Below the pieces are notes generated by a model that had not been told where the DNA came from, searched no databases, and saw only the letters and a program-made list of their open reading frames with translations. From Emticicia sp051209875 (GTDB taxonomy: Bacteria; Bacteroidota; Bacteroidia; Cytophagales; Spirosomataceae): a stretch of 64,000 nucleotides of DNA. The stretch lies in the NCBI RefSeq assembly GCF_051209875.1, contig NZ_JBNTQY010000001.1, positions 3,596,001 through 3,660,000 of the forward strand, read 5' to 3'. The translations under genes were made by a program, and so were the position numbers. Below, one piece after another: positions 1 to 7,922 of the stretch. Position 1 is the first letter of the stretch; the number at the start of each line of letters is the position of its first letter.

Positions 1-456
1 GTATGAATAATAGTTTGAGATACAATTGACTCTCTCATCATTGGCAGGAGGATTCCCTTTGCCCTCATACCCTTGTGCATTAGATTGTCCTGCAATAATC
101 AGTACTTCACCAATACCCACTTTATCTAAGGAAGCAGTTCCCACAATCGTGCCACCTCTAAAGGCCCTAATTTCCAATTTGTACCATCCTGCCTGAGAAT
201 AAATCCCACCAGTAAAAGTTCCAAAGTTTGGATTTACAGCAACAGGTGTCCAGTCAACAGCATTACCACCCTTAATGGGTATCAATCGGGCATCAATTCT
301 ATCCACACGTGCTTGGAATGTTCCACCAAGCGGAATTACTCCAGTATTTGATTGATTTCTTTGAAAAATCGCTCTATTTACTGGAAAAGTAATTGTTACT
401 TGTGCAAAAACAGTCGTATGCACCAAGAATAGTAAACTTAGAAAAGTTTTCTTCAT
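1..456 (-). CDS. Sialate O-acetylesterase-like SGNH protein, N-terminal part
   Basis: The reading frame opens at ATG 456 and runs off the left edge with no stop, giving 152 codons. It begins with a signal peptide (MKKTFLSLLFLVHTTVFAQ), so the product is exported. After about 100 residues of beta-rich sequence comes LIIAGQSNAQGYEG (from about residue 125). GQSN is the block I serine motif of the SGNH/DUF303 carbohydrate acetylesterases, with the Ser as predicted nucleophile. The Asp/His dyad would lie beyond the window. The family removes acetyl groups from sialic acids or plant polysaccharides; the substrate cannot be inferred here. It is shorter than any full member only because the window cuts it. 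Confidence 0.7.
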   Translation of the reverse strand, partial: MKKTFLSLLFLVHTTVFAQVTITFPVNRAIFQRNQSNTGVIPLGGTFQARVDRIDARLIPIKGGNAVDWTPVAVNPNFGTFTGGIYSQAGWYKLEIRAFRGGTIVGTASLDKVGIGEVLIIAGQSNAQGYEGKGNPPANDERVNCISNYYSY

Positions 457-614
457 GGCGTAAAATCTTATAATAAAGGTTCACTCTTTTTTTAAGTTGT
501 ATGTATAAAACCTAATGAACAATAAATGAGCTGGATTTAACTCAGTTTGATCGTGATGCTAAAGCATTGTTTAGCAAAACCTTGGTTTTAATAGCACTCT
601 TCTGATTGTATTTA

Positions 615-1598
615 TTACAAATTTGCCCAAATAATATCTTTCACTGCATCAATTCCTTGATTAGTGGCTGCTGAAAAAAATACGTGAGGCAAATCTTCTG
701 GTATTTTCTTTTGAATTTTTTTGACTTGTTTCTCATCAACTAAGTCACATTTTGAAATACCTAATACTCTTTTTTTGTCTAATAACTCTGGGTTATAGCG
801 TTTTAATTCCCTTAATAATGTTTTGTACTCCTTCATGGGATTTTCAGAATCGGCCGAAACAACAAACAGCAAAATTGAGTTTCTTTCGATATGTCTAAGA
901 AAGCGAAGTCCAAGTCCTTTTCCTTCGGAAGCTCCTTCAATAATACCAGGAATATCTGCCATTACAAAAGATCTAAAGTCACGATAGGCAACTACGCCAA
1001 GGTTAGGTGCAAGGGTTGTAAAAGGATAGTCGGCAATTTCTGGTTTTGCAGCCGACACAGCGGAAAGCAGTGTTGATTTACCAGCATTCGGAAAGCCTAC
1101 AAGACCCACGTCTGCTAAAACTTTTAATTCTAATATTATCCAAGATTCAATTCCTGATTCTCCAGGTTGAGCATACTCAGGAGCTTGATTGGTTGAATTA
1201 GTAAAATGACAATTACCTAAACCACCACGTCCACCTGATAATAAGATAACTTTTTGACCATCTTCTGTTACTTCGCCTATCTTCTCTCCTGTTTCAGCAT
1301 CTCGGGCAATTGTTCCAAGTGGTACTTCAATAATATGATCAAGACCTTGTTTTCCTGAACGTTTACCACCTTCGCCTGCAACACCATGCTGAGCTTTGAT
1401 ATGCTTTTGGTATTTTAAGTGCAAAAGTGTCCAATATTGAGCATTTCCACGTAAAACTATATGCCCTCCTCTACCACCATCACCGCCATCAGGCCCACCA
1501 TTAGGCACGTGTTTTTCTCTTCGAAAATGCCTTGCCCCAGCCCCACCATTGCCTGAAATGCAATTTATTTTAACGTAATCTATAAAATTTGAAGTCAT
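615..1598 (-). CDS. obg: GTPase Obg (CgtA)
   Basis: Ribosome-associated GTPase acting in 50S assembly and stress control. Residues 1-160 form the glycine-rich Obg fold (GGPDGGDGGRGG at 34-45). The G domain follows, with P-loop GFPNAGKST (168-176), DIPG (215-218), SKCD (282-285, in place of the usual NKxD) and SA (309-310). At 327 residues it ends after the G domain and lacks the C-terminal OCT domain of longer Obg proteins such as that of E. coli, as is common in Bacteroidota. It lies upstream of nothing co-directional except the edge esterase and follows adk on the same strand, 109 bases apart. Identity is secure. Confidence 0.97.
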   Translation of the reverse strand: MTSNFIDYVKINCISGNGGAGARHFRREKHVPNGGPDGGDGGRGGHIVLRGNAQYWTLLHLKYQKHIKAQHGVAGEGGKRSGKQGLDHIIEVPLGTIARDAETGEKIGEVTEDGQKVILLSGGRGGLGNCHFTNSTNQAPEYAQPGESGIESWIILELKVLADVGLVGFPNAGKSTLLSAVSAAKPEIADYPFTTLAPNLGVVAYRDFRSFVMADIPGIIEGASEGKGLGLRFLRHIERNSILLFVVSADSENPMKEYKTLLRELKRYNPELLDKKRVLGISKCDLVDEKQVKKIQKKIPEDLPHVFFSAATNQGIDAVKDIIWANL

Positions 1599-1660
1599 TT
1601 TCTGTTTTGATTATGAGTAAAAAATTGAGTTAGTTATATGTTTTTTGTACCCTAACTCAT

Positions 1661-1693
1661 CACCGTAGCGACGGTGGCCGACACTCGGTCGCT
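1661..1693. repeat. GC-rich double hairpin, REP-like
   Basis: Between the start of obg and the stop of adk lies a GC-rich island in AT-rich surroundings. CACCGT-AGCG-ACGGTG (1661-1676) forms a 6-bp hairpin, and GGCCGA-CAC-TCGGTC (1676-1690) a second one. AGCGAC (1667-1672) can also pair with GTCGCT (1688-1693) in an alternative fold. There is no adjacent T run, so it is not a standard intrinsic terminator. A REP-type dispersed palindrome is the likeliest reading. Confidence 0.4.
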
Positions 1694-1707
1694 CATAAAT
1701 CTACATT

Positions 1708-2280
1708 TTATTTCGCTGCATCAATTGCCGCACAAATCATGCCGAAAATACCTTCGACCTGTCCTATACCGTTTATTTTCACTACTTTACCTTGATTTTG
1801 ATAATATGGCAACACATGAATTGTTTTGCTAAAATACTCGTCAATTCTTTTGATTAGCTTATCTTCATCATCGTCAGCTCGTCCACTAACTTTTTTTCGT
1901 TCTGCAATGCGATTTTTGATTTCTTCTTCTGTTACATCTAATTGAAGAACTAAATCAATTTTTTCGCCTTTTCCTTCCAAAAATGTATCCAAAGCCTCGG
2001 CTTGGGTTACTGTACGAGGAAAACCATCAAAAATAAATCCAGTAGCATGTGGATTTCGCTGCACTTCTTCTTCAAGCATATCAATTGTGATAGAATCAGG
2101 TACGAGCAAGCCATCGGCCAAAATTTGTTTTACTCTTTTACCCAAAGCCGTATCTTGGCTTATGTGCATCCTGAACATATCGCCCGTTGATATATGAGCT
2201 AATTTGTATTTGTCAATAATTTTTGCTGACTGAGTTCCTTTACCAGCCCCCGGCGGTCCGAATATTACGAGATTAAACAT
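1708..2280 (-). CDS. adk: Adenylate kinase
   Basis: Converts ATP + AMP to 2 ADP in the cytoplasm. P-loop GPPGAGKGT lies at residues 8-16, with the AMP-site motif TGDMFR and then DGFPRT. The LID is the short form (VSGRADDDEDK) without the four-Cys zinc site. The length of 190 residues fits the short-LID class. It reads toward obg; the double hairpin at 1661-1693 lies between them. Identity is secure. Confidence 0.97.
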   Translation of the reverse strand: MFNLVIFGPPGAGKGTQSAKIIDKYKLAHISTGDMFRMHISQDTALGKRVKQILADGLLVPDSITIDMLEEEVQRNPHATGFIFDGFPRTVTQAEALDTFLEGKGEKIDLVLQLDVTEEEIKNRIAERKKVSGRADDDEDKLIKRIDEYFSKTIHVLPYYQNQGKVVKINGIGQVEGIFGMICAAIDAAK

Positions 2281-2432
2281 AGAAATTAGCTGTTCGCTAT
2301 ATGACTTTTAGCTTTAAAATAATAGGATTAATTCCTTTTTAAAAATAAAATTTGATTGATAAAAGGCAAAAATAAAAGCAAAATTTAGCAATTGCACCTT
2401 TTCGAGCAAATAATTTTATTTGAAGGCAAACA

Positions 2433-2464
2433 AAAACGCCTATTTTTGTAAAAATAGGCGTTTT
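2433..2464 (-). terminator. Intrinsic terminator after the TPR gene
   Basis: A perfect 15-bp stem (arms 2433-2447 and 2450-2464, core AACGCCTA/TAGGCGTT) with a 2-base loop. Read on the minus strand it ends in a T run. It lies 20 bases beyond the stop of the TPR gene (2485) and upstream of adk, so it separates the two. Confidence 0.8.
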
Positions 2465-2484
2465 ATGATACTTATTTAAATATT

Positions 2485-4221
2485 TTAATTTCTCGGTTGT
2501 CCTGCCGCACCAGTACCGCCTCCTCCATTTGGTTGGTTATTATTTGGTGGTGGGGTTGTTCCTGTTGGAGCTGGTGTTCCACCTGTAATACTTTGTAACA
2601 CTTGTTGTGCTTTAGTATTTGTTGGATCATATTTCAAAACAAAATTCATATACTCCGTTGCTTTAACAGTATCCTTGTTTATCAATAAAGCTTTCATACC
2701 TAAATATCCATAAGCCTCTGCTAAATAGCGTTTGGTATTCTCTTTTGCCTTTTCAGCTTCTGGTACCAACAAAAGATACTTCTCATACACAGGAGCTGCC
2801 ATAAACGTTGTATCTGCAGGATTAGCATATTGTTTTGCACGAGCTTTGATTACATAAGGAATCAACCAGGTATCTTTATACAATTCGATTGTCTTAGTCA
2901 AAGTAGTATCGGCTTTCACATAGTCTTTAGCTTTCATATAAGCATCAGCCAAATTGTAATAATCAGCAGCTGTTGCTTTTTTAGATTTTGCTAAACTTTT
3001 CTCTAACGTAGTCGCCAATTTAGTCCAATTTTTACCACCCTTATAAATATTTGCTATATCATTGATTGTGATTGTTACAGTATCTCCCAATTCAATCGCT
3101 TTTTCCATGTTATAAACTGCCAGCGAATCGTTCAATTTTTTACCAGCATCATCTTTGATACAAGCAAACCCACGCCCTAACATTCCATAATCTGATGCTA
3201 AATGACGTTCTTTTGCTGCTTGGTTCAAGAATTCTTGGATATTTTTCACACCATCTGCACAGTCACCTTTCTCTACTTGAATATATCCTTTCAAACGATA
3301 TTTGATTGGGTCTTTTTCTGCATCAAAAATTTGTCCTAAAACTGTCATTGCACCATCATAATCCTTACTCGCTGTTGCCAATTTGATATAACGTAATTTA
3401 GCAGCAGGAGTTGCTTCACTCTTACTTAATGCTTGTTTTGCATTCTCAGCAGCTTGTGGGAATTTACCAAAAGTTGTAAATAATGAACTTAAATAATAGT
3501 AAGCTGGTGCATAATCAGCATCTGCTTTGATAGCTTCATTAAATTCTGTTTGTGCTCTTGGATAGTTTTTACCTTGATACCAAACTCTTCCCATCAATGT
3601 ACGAATTTTAGCTACTTTTTGACCCATATTTAAAGCATTTTCCAATGCAGTCATAGCTGGACCTCCATCATTTTTAAGCAAATATGCGTTAGCTAATGCT
3701 ATATAGTAATCAGGATTATTTTTCACTTTTAATAAATCCAAACCAGCTTGAATGTTTGTTACAGCTTCAGCAGGGTCATTGATTTTTTCAGAAAGTGCAT
3801 ACGCCTCTCCTATACGGAAAAATACATCCGCATTTTTATTTTTAGTATCTTTTTTGATCAAATCAAAATCCGCCTTCGCACCTGCCTTATCTCCAGAAAA
3901 TAATTTTACTGCGGCTAAACCTATACGATTTAATGGATCAGGTCTTTTAGCATCCAAGGCAGCACCTTTAGCAAAAGCGTCCTTCGCTTGAGCTAAGTCC
4001 ATCTGACCATCTTGCAAATTAAGGTAATAATATCCTTGATAAAAATAGTTTTCTGCACTTGGGGCAGAGTCCACTAATTGTTTAAAAATTGTACCCGCAG
4101 CGTTGTATCGCTCAGCATCCAAATTTTTCAGTCCGTCCTGCACAGTTTGTGCCATTGTTTGGAACGACAACGCCAGTACCGCCACCGCTGATACCGACAA
4201 AGATTTCAAAATCTTGTTCAT
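2485..4221 (-). CDS. Exported TPR-repeat protein
   Basis: A 578-residue protein with a signal peptide (MNKILKSLSVSAVAVLALS, cleavage near QTMAQ). It is followed by about ten tetratricopeptide-type helical repeats with the usual Ala/Tyr/Gly spacing (for example YPRAQTEFNEAIKADADYA). It ends in a low-complexity Pro/Gly/Asn tail (from about residue 545). TPR solenoids mediate protein-protein contacts; in Bacteroidota such periplasmic proteins often act in envelope assembly, but no specific role can be assigned. The start is set at ATG 4221: the upstream in-frame ATG at 4272 lies inside the -7 box at 4270-4277 and would precede the signal peptide by 17 residues. Confidence 0.85.
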   Translation of the reverse strand: MNKILKSLSVSAVAVLALSFQTMAQTVQDGLKNLDAERYNAAGTIFKQLVDSAPSAENYFYQGYYYLNLQDGQMDLAQAKDAFAKGAALDAKRPDPLNRIGLAAVKLFSGDKAGAKADFDLIKKDTKNKNADVFFRIGEAYALSEKINDPAEAVTNIQAGLDLLKVKNNPDYYIALANAYLLKNDGGPAMTALENALNMGQKVAKIRTLMGRVWYQGKNYPRAQTEFNEAIKADADYAPAYYYLSSLFTTFGKFPQAAENAKQALSKSEATPAAKLRYIKLATASKDYDGAMTVLGQIFDAEKDPIKYRLKGYIQVEKGDCADGVKNIQEFLNQAAKERHLASDYGMLGRGFACIKDDAGKKLNDSLAVYNMEKAIELGDTVTITINDIANIYKGGKNWTKLATTLEKSLAKSKKATAADYYNLADAYMKAKDYVKADTTLTKTIELYKDTWLIPYVIKARAKQYANPADTTFMAAPVYEKYLLLVPEAEKAKENTKRYLAEAYGYLGMKALLINKDTVKATEYMNFVLKYDPTNTKAQQVLQSITGGTPAPTGTTPPPNNNQPNGGGGTGAAGQPRN

Positions 4222-4269
4222 TTTCACTCTAAAAGTTAGGTTTACAGATTCTTTTGATAAAAAATTAAG

Positions 4270-4277
4270 CAAAGTTA
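4270..4277 (-). promoter_or_regulatory. -7 promoter box of the TPR gene
   Basis: The plus strand reads CAAAGTTA, so the minus strand reads TAACTTTG, a perfect match to the Bacteroidota -7 consensus TAnnTTTG. Transcription would start about 7 bases downstream, leaving a leader of roughly 40 bases before ATG 4221. No clear TTG -33 element is seen at the ideal 19-base spacing. Confidence 0.5.
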
Positions 4278-4442
4278 AAGAAAATGTCGTTTAGTTAAAA
4301 AAAATATTTTCAATCCACTCACATTTTATTCTTTTGCATTTTAATTATTAGACGGATTTTTGTTTGGAATGTTATAAAATACAATGTTAATATTTCGTTA
4401 ATCTCAATATTGAAGTTATTTTATTTTTTTCTAAAAACTGTT

Positions 4443-5351
4443 TTAAGGTAACTTTTCAATAGGCTTTTTCTCAAGTATTATATCTCTTTCATATATATAA
4501 TAAGGCAATAAACCTGATTTTTCAACGACCAATTGACCAATATAAGCACAACAAAATCTTATAAAAGCACTTGTTAATCCATAGCCTTTCTTAGTGTGTA
4601 AAATCACTTTCCTCTCAAATGGATATTTCCTTGATTTCAATGAGGCTGTTGTCGGAGTATAAAAATCTTTTTCAGATGGTTTATCAATATTTGAAATACC
4701 AATCACTCTTACACTATTGATAAAATCTTGGCTTTTTGAATCGTCAATGTCACTAATCCAATTTCCTCCAATAATGCCAATGGCATTCTTACTCTTCTTT
4801 ACATAATCAATGACATCTTTATTTCCATTAGCTGCAAAAATGTTGGCTTTTTTTACATCTTTTATATTCAATCGTTGAATCATATAGTTTAAATTACTCG
4901 AACTACTATTATCAAAAACTAATTTAATATCAGAACGATTGCTTCCTTCAAACATTTCTTTCAACTCATTAACAGTCAAGTTTGTGATTCCGCTGTTCAG
5001 ATTAGTAATAAGAGCTACACCATCAAGTGCCATTTTGGCTGGTAAATATGGAATATTATTACTTGTAAATACTTCTTTTTCACTCGCAGTAGCTTCACGA
5101 GTGACGATTGCGATATTTGCTGAATCATTCATCATCAATGACATTGCTCTTTGTTCAGGTACATAAACCACATGTAATTTCGCTTTTGGATAATGGGCAT
5201 TATATGCCATCATTTCAGCATCGACAATTGGTTGTAACGATTCATCGGCTGCAATAACTATCTCTCCTTCGTTAGGTAAATCTTGTTTTTCGGATGAAGT
5301 GCATTGCCACAAGGACAAAGAAATTACAATTAAAAAAAGCGTTTTTTTCAT
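4443..5351 (-). CDS. PstS-like substrate-binding lipoprotein
   Basis: A 302-residue protein with a short signal sequence ending LSLWQC, a plausible though non-canonical lipobox with Cys17. The mature part has the periplasmic-binding-protein type 2 layout seen in PstS-like phosphate-binding proteins: GEIVIAADESLQPIVDAE, then NIAIVTREAT, then AIGIIGGNWISD. No phosphate ABC permease or ATPase genes (pstCAB) are nearby; instead the gene sits just downstream of the exbB-tonB cluster on the same strand. An orphan binding protein with a signalling or TonB-linked role is possible. The ligand is not provable from sequence. Confidence 0.75.
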   Translation of the reverse strand: MKKTLFLIVISLSLWQCTSSEKQDLPNEGEIVIAADESLQPIVDAEMMAYNAHYPKAKLHVVYVPEQRAMSLMMNDSANIAIVTREATASEKEVFTSNNIPYLPAKMALDGVALITNLNSGITNLTVNELKEMFEGSNRSDIKLVFDNSSSSNLNYMIQRLNIKDVKKANIFAANGNKDVIDYVKKSKNAIGIIGGNWISDIDDSKSQDFINSVRVIGISNIDKPSEKDFYTPTTASLKSRKYPFERKVILHTKKGYGLTSAFIRFCCAYIGQLVVEKSGLLPYYIYERDIILEKKPIEKLP

Positions 5352-5405
5352 TCTATTTTTTAAAAGTGTTAGAGGTCAATTTTAATGAATTTAACAATTC
5401 TTGTA

Positions 5406-5423
5406 TTTAGATTGTTTTCTAAA
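5406..5423 (-). promoter_or_regulatory. Inverted repeat TTTAGA-N6-TCTAAA before the PstS-like gene
   Basis: A perfect 6-bp inverted repeat with a 6-base spacer, 55 bases upstream of the lipoprotein start. The 30 bases at 5404-5433 match 26 of 30 bases at 7861-7890 before an exbD gene, including the flanking TATATAACA. A candidate -7 box (CAAATGTA, minus TACATTTG) is at 5431-5438. An operator or leader hairpin shared by the two units is inferred. Confidence 0.45.
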
Positions 5424-5466
5424 TATATAACAAATGTATAAATCAAAAAGTTTCAAATACAATTAT

Positions 5467-5502
5467 AAAAAATGCCACTTCGTGATTGAAGTGGCATTTT
5501 TT
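5467..5502 (-). terminator. Intrinsic terminator of the exbB-tonB cluster
   Basis: A perfect 15-bp stem (5467-5481 with 5488-5502, core ATGCCACTTC/GAAGTGGCAT), a 6-base loop and T runs on either strand. It lies 8 bases past the stop of the 74-residue protein (5510) and ends the cluster before the PstS-like gene. Confidence 0.85.
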
Positions 5503-5509
5503 ATTGTTT

Positions 5510-5734
5510 TTAATCTTGAGATGAGTCTGTAAAAGCTTTATATGCTCTCCAACCTCTGTACAATCCATATATAATGAATAAAATACCCAGTACATCTGCC
5601 ATTGTTTCAGTGATTGGAAGTAAAGAACTTCTCTTTATCACAAATCCACCCATCACAACATAAGCAATGCCAGTGAATGCCATTATATATGGTGTGATTT
5701 GATTATATCCTTGAGGTTTACGCTTCTGTAACAT
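5510..5734 (-). CDS. Small two-helix membrane protein of the tonB cluster
   Basis: A 74-residue protein with two predicted membrane segments, ITPYIMAFTGIAYVVMGGFV (about 18-37) and MADVLGILFIIYGLYRGWRA (about 46-65). Its ATG overlaps the tonB stop codon by one base (TAATG), so translation is probably coupled. No catalytic motif is visible and the family is not recognised. The tight linkage suggests an accessory subunit of the ExbB/ExbD/TonB complex, but that is inference from position only. Confidence 0.75.
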   Translation of the reverse strand: MLQKRKPQGYNQITPYIMAFTGIAYVVMGGFVIKRSSLLPITETMADVLGILFIIYGLYRGWRAYKAFTDSSQD

Positions 5735-6555
5735 TATTCAAGTACGAATGATATTGGCATCGTAAAGAATACACGTACATTACGACCATTTTGTTTTCCA
5801 GGATTCCATTTTGGCATTGACTTCAATACACGCTGTGCTTCTTCATCACAACCAAAACCAATTCCTTTTAAGATTTGTACATCACCTAAACTACCGTCTT
5901 TTTCAACAACGAACTTGGCAAATACTTTTCCAGATACGTTGGCTCTTTGAGCAGCAGAAGGATATTTAAGGTTTTTACCAATAAAACTATACATTTCTTT
6001 GATACCACCTGGAAACTCTGGATTTTGTTCAACCGTTGTAAAGATTTCATCTTCCTTCGGTTGCTCAATCTCAACTGCTTTTGGTGCTTCAACTGGTGGT
6101 GGAGCCGCAGCTACTTCATCAGATTCAACCCCTTCTTTAGTTACATTTGAGATAACTACTTTTTCGAGTTCTTCCACTTTTGGTGGTGGCTCTTCATTTT
6201 TCACCTCTTCATCTGGCTTAGGCTCAGGAGGCAAGAATTTGATAGTTGCTACTTCTGGTGGTTTTTGCTCAGGTGGTGGTGGTGGTGGAAGCTCAGGTGG
6301 CTTCTCCTCCGTTTTTTCTTCCTTTAGCTTGGTCAAATCAATTTCAACCGCTACTTCTTTTTTCGCTTTAGGAGCGATAGAAGCATAAAGCATAGGAGCA
6401 CCCACAGCAGCCAAAAATGCAATTGAACCATACAAAAGAGAGCGGTTAACTGTCTTTTTGTATGTCTTTCTTAGATCATAAGCTCCATACGCCCTGTTAC
6501 GGGTTTCAAAAACCATGTCGTCTAAGGTAACATTGACATTATTTTTAGGGTCCAT
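5734..6555 (-). CDS. tonB: TonB-family energy transducer
   Basis: A 273-residue protein that couples the proton-motive force harvested by ExbB/ExbD to outer-membrane receptors. A cytoplasmic N-terminus of about 37 residues is followed by one membrane helix (about 38-58), then a Pro/Glu/Lys-rich periplasmic spacer (PPELPPPPPPEQKPPE) of about 100 residues. The C-terminal TonB domain begins at VEQNPEFPGG (about 178) and contains YPSAAQRANVSGKV and the terminal MPISFVLE. The long N-terminus with the motif RNRAYGAYDLRK is typical of Bacteroidota TonB. It is the fourth gene of the cluster, 79 bases after the first-listed exbD. Confidence 0.93.
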   Translation of the reverse strand: MDPKNNVNVTLDDMVFETRNRAYGAYDLRKTYKKTVNRSLLYGSIAFLAAVGAPMLYASIAPKAKKEVAVEIDLTKLKEEKTEEKPPELPPPPPPEQKPPEVATIKFLPPEPKPDEEVKNEEPPPKVEELEKVVISNVTKEGVESDEVAAAPPPVEAPKAVEIEQPKEDEIFTTVEQNPEFPGGIKEMYSFIGKNLKYPSAAQRANVSGKVFAKFVVEKDGSLGDVQILKGIGFGCDEEAQRVLKSMPKWNPGKQNGRNVRVFFTMPISFVLE

Positions 6556-6634
6556 ATTAATTTAATTTTAAAACTTTAAAATAAAACTGCATTTGCGAAT
6601 TCGGGATTCAATCAAAAGCAATATCTATACTAAA

Positions 6635-7186
6635 TTATTGTTTTGGAGAAGCAATTTTTTGCTTATAAATTTCCAATTCTTCTTTTGAAGGGTCAACTAT
6701 CGCATAAAGCTCAGACTTCGTAATTGACATTTCATCCAAAATATCAACAGTATTCTTATAAGTTGCGTCATCGGTTGGTTTGATAACGACAGTAAATTTC
6801 TCAGGTGAGATAGCATTTACTTTGCCTTTCAAAATTGCCGTGCGGATACCTTCTTTTGAATAATCGCTTTCTATCAATAACTCAGGTGTCAAATTTTTTG
6901 ATGATTTCTGATGATAGAAAATACGATTATCTTTACCCATGATGATCGTAATCGTATTAGATTCTTTGATTTCTGCCGTTTCAGGTTTCTTTTCGTCCTT
7001 ATCCTTCTCTGGCATGTTCAACTTCATCATGTTAGGTTTGCTGAACGTGGTGGTGAAAACGAAGAATGTTATCAGTAAAAAGCCCAAGTCCACCATCGGA
7101 GTCATATCAACTCTTGCCGAATGTTTCTTTGCCCGTACCTTACCATCTTTTTTCCCACCACCACCGGAGGTGTCTATTTCTGCCAT
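6635..7186 (-). CDS. exbD: ExbD/TolR-family proton-channel subunit (183 aa)
   Basis: Inner-membrane partner of ExbB. A cytoplasmic basic N-terminus (GGGGKKDGKVRAKKHSARV) precedes the single membrane helix DMTPMVDLGFLLITFFVFTT. This contains the conserved membrane Asp of ExbD/TolR. A periplasmic domain of about 120 residues follows. It is the second of two exbD genes in tandem, 31 bases after the other. The two differ in their periplasmic parts, so a heteromeric complex is plausible. Confidence 0.92.
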   Translation of the reverse strand: MAEIDTSGGGGKKDGKVRAKKHSARVDMTPMVDLGFLLITFFVFTTTFSKPNMMKLNMPEKDKDEKKPETAEIKESNTITIIMGKDNRIFYHQKSSKNLTPELLIESDYSKEGIRTAILKGKVNAISPEKFTVVIKPTDDATYKNTVDILDEMSITKSELYAIVDPSKEELEIYKQKIASPKQ

Positions 7187-7217
7187 TGATTTACAATGTT
7201 TAGATTGTTAAAACTAA

Positions 7218-7820
7218 TTAATTAGGAGCATTTTCAACTCCAGTAATTAACTGAAATTTATTAATATCTCTCTTACCAAGTTCGTTAAGTACTTGTTTGA
7301 TAGCTGGGTATTGCGTTGCAGCATCCCCTCTAACTGCTAATTTTGCCGAAGGATTAACTTCTTTAAAATATGTAGCAACCCAATCACCTAATTCGCTTTT
7401 TGTAGAATCGTTTGGAATACCTGCCATTTTCACATTTAATTGATCTTCAGGAGGCATATTTAAATATTGCTTTAATCCTGCAATACTGATTCCAAAATCT
7501 GATAATTTTTCAAAGCTTTTTAAATCTCCATTATTCACGGTAACACCGTATTTTTGAGCCATTCTTTGAAAAAGTTCGCCACGGTCTTTAGGATTTGTAA
7601 CTCCAAAATAGTATTTTCCATCACGGTCAATACTGATTGTAGCTACATCTCTATCAGGCACTTTAGTTTGAGAAATTGATGAAGGCGTATCAACAGTTAC
7701 TGACTCTTGACCTTTAAACTGGGTGGTCATAATAAAGAAAGACAATAACAAGAATGCCACATCGCACATCGCTGTCATATCCATGACAGGACCTTTACGT
7801 TTTGGTTTTATTGCTGGCAT
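7218..7820 (-). CDS. exbD: ExbD/TolR-family proton-channel subunit (200 aa)
   Basis: Single-pass subunit of the TonB motor. The membrane segment MDMTAMCDVAFLLLSFFIMT carries the conserved Asp. The periplasmic region of about 160 residues is longer than that of the neighbouring paralogue. It follows exbB after a 102-base gap that contains its own -7 box and an inverted repeat, so the exbD genes may also be transcribed separately from exbB. Confidence 0.92.
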   Translation of the reverse strand: MPAIKPKRKGPVMDMTAMCDVAFLLLSFFIMTTQFKGQESVTVDTPSSISQTKVPDRDVATISIDRDGKYYFGVTNPKDRGELFQRMAQKYGVTVNNGDLKSFEKLSDFGISIAGLKQYLNMPPEDQLNVKMAGIPNDSTKSELGDWVATYFKEVNPSAKLAVRGDAATQYPAIKQVLNELGKRDINKFQLITGVENAPN

Positions 7821-7858
7821 AACTTCTAATTTTATAGATTATATTAAATTAACGAACA

Positions 7859-7889
7859 CAAATTTAGAATGTTGTCTAAATATATAACA
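7859..7889 (-). promoter_or_regulatory. Promoter with TTTAGA-N6-TCTAAA operator before exbD
   Basis: CAAATTTA at 7859-7866 reads TAAATTTG on the minus strand, a perfect -7 box about 40 bases before the exbD start (7820). It overlaps one arm of a perfect inverted repeat, TTTAGA (7863-7868) and TCTAAA (7875-7880). The repeat covers the spacer between -7 and -33, where a repressor would block polymerase. The same 30-base element recurs at 5404-5433 with four mismatches. Confidence 0.5.
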
Positions 7890-7922
7890 TATTTTTCAAA
7901 CAAACATCATTCGTCAATAAAA

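Noticed and set aside
550..600. Hairpin GCTAAA...TTTAGC and AAAACC-AAGG-TTTT after obg as a terminator
   Set aside because: Stems of 4-6 A/T-rich pairs with poor loops; too weak to call in such AT-rich DNA.
5999..6388. 129-residue open frame opposite tonB, rich in Ser and Gly
   Set aside because: It is the antisense of the Pro/Glu-rich TonB spacer; low complexity and no start context.
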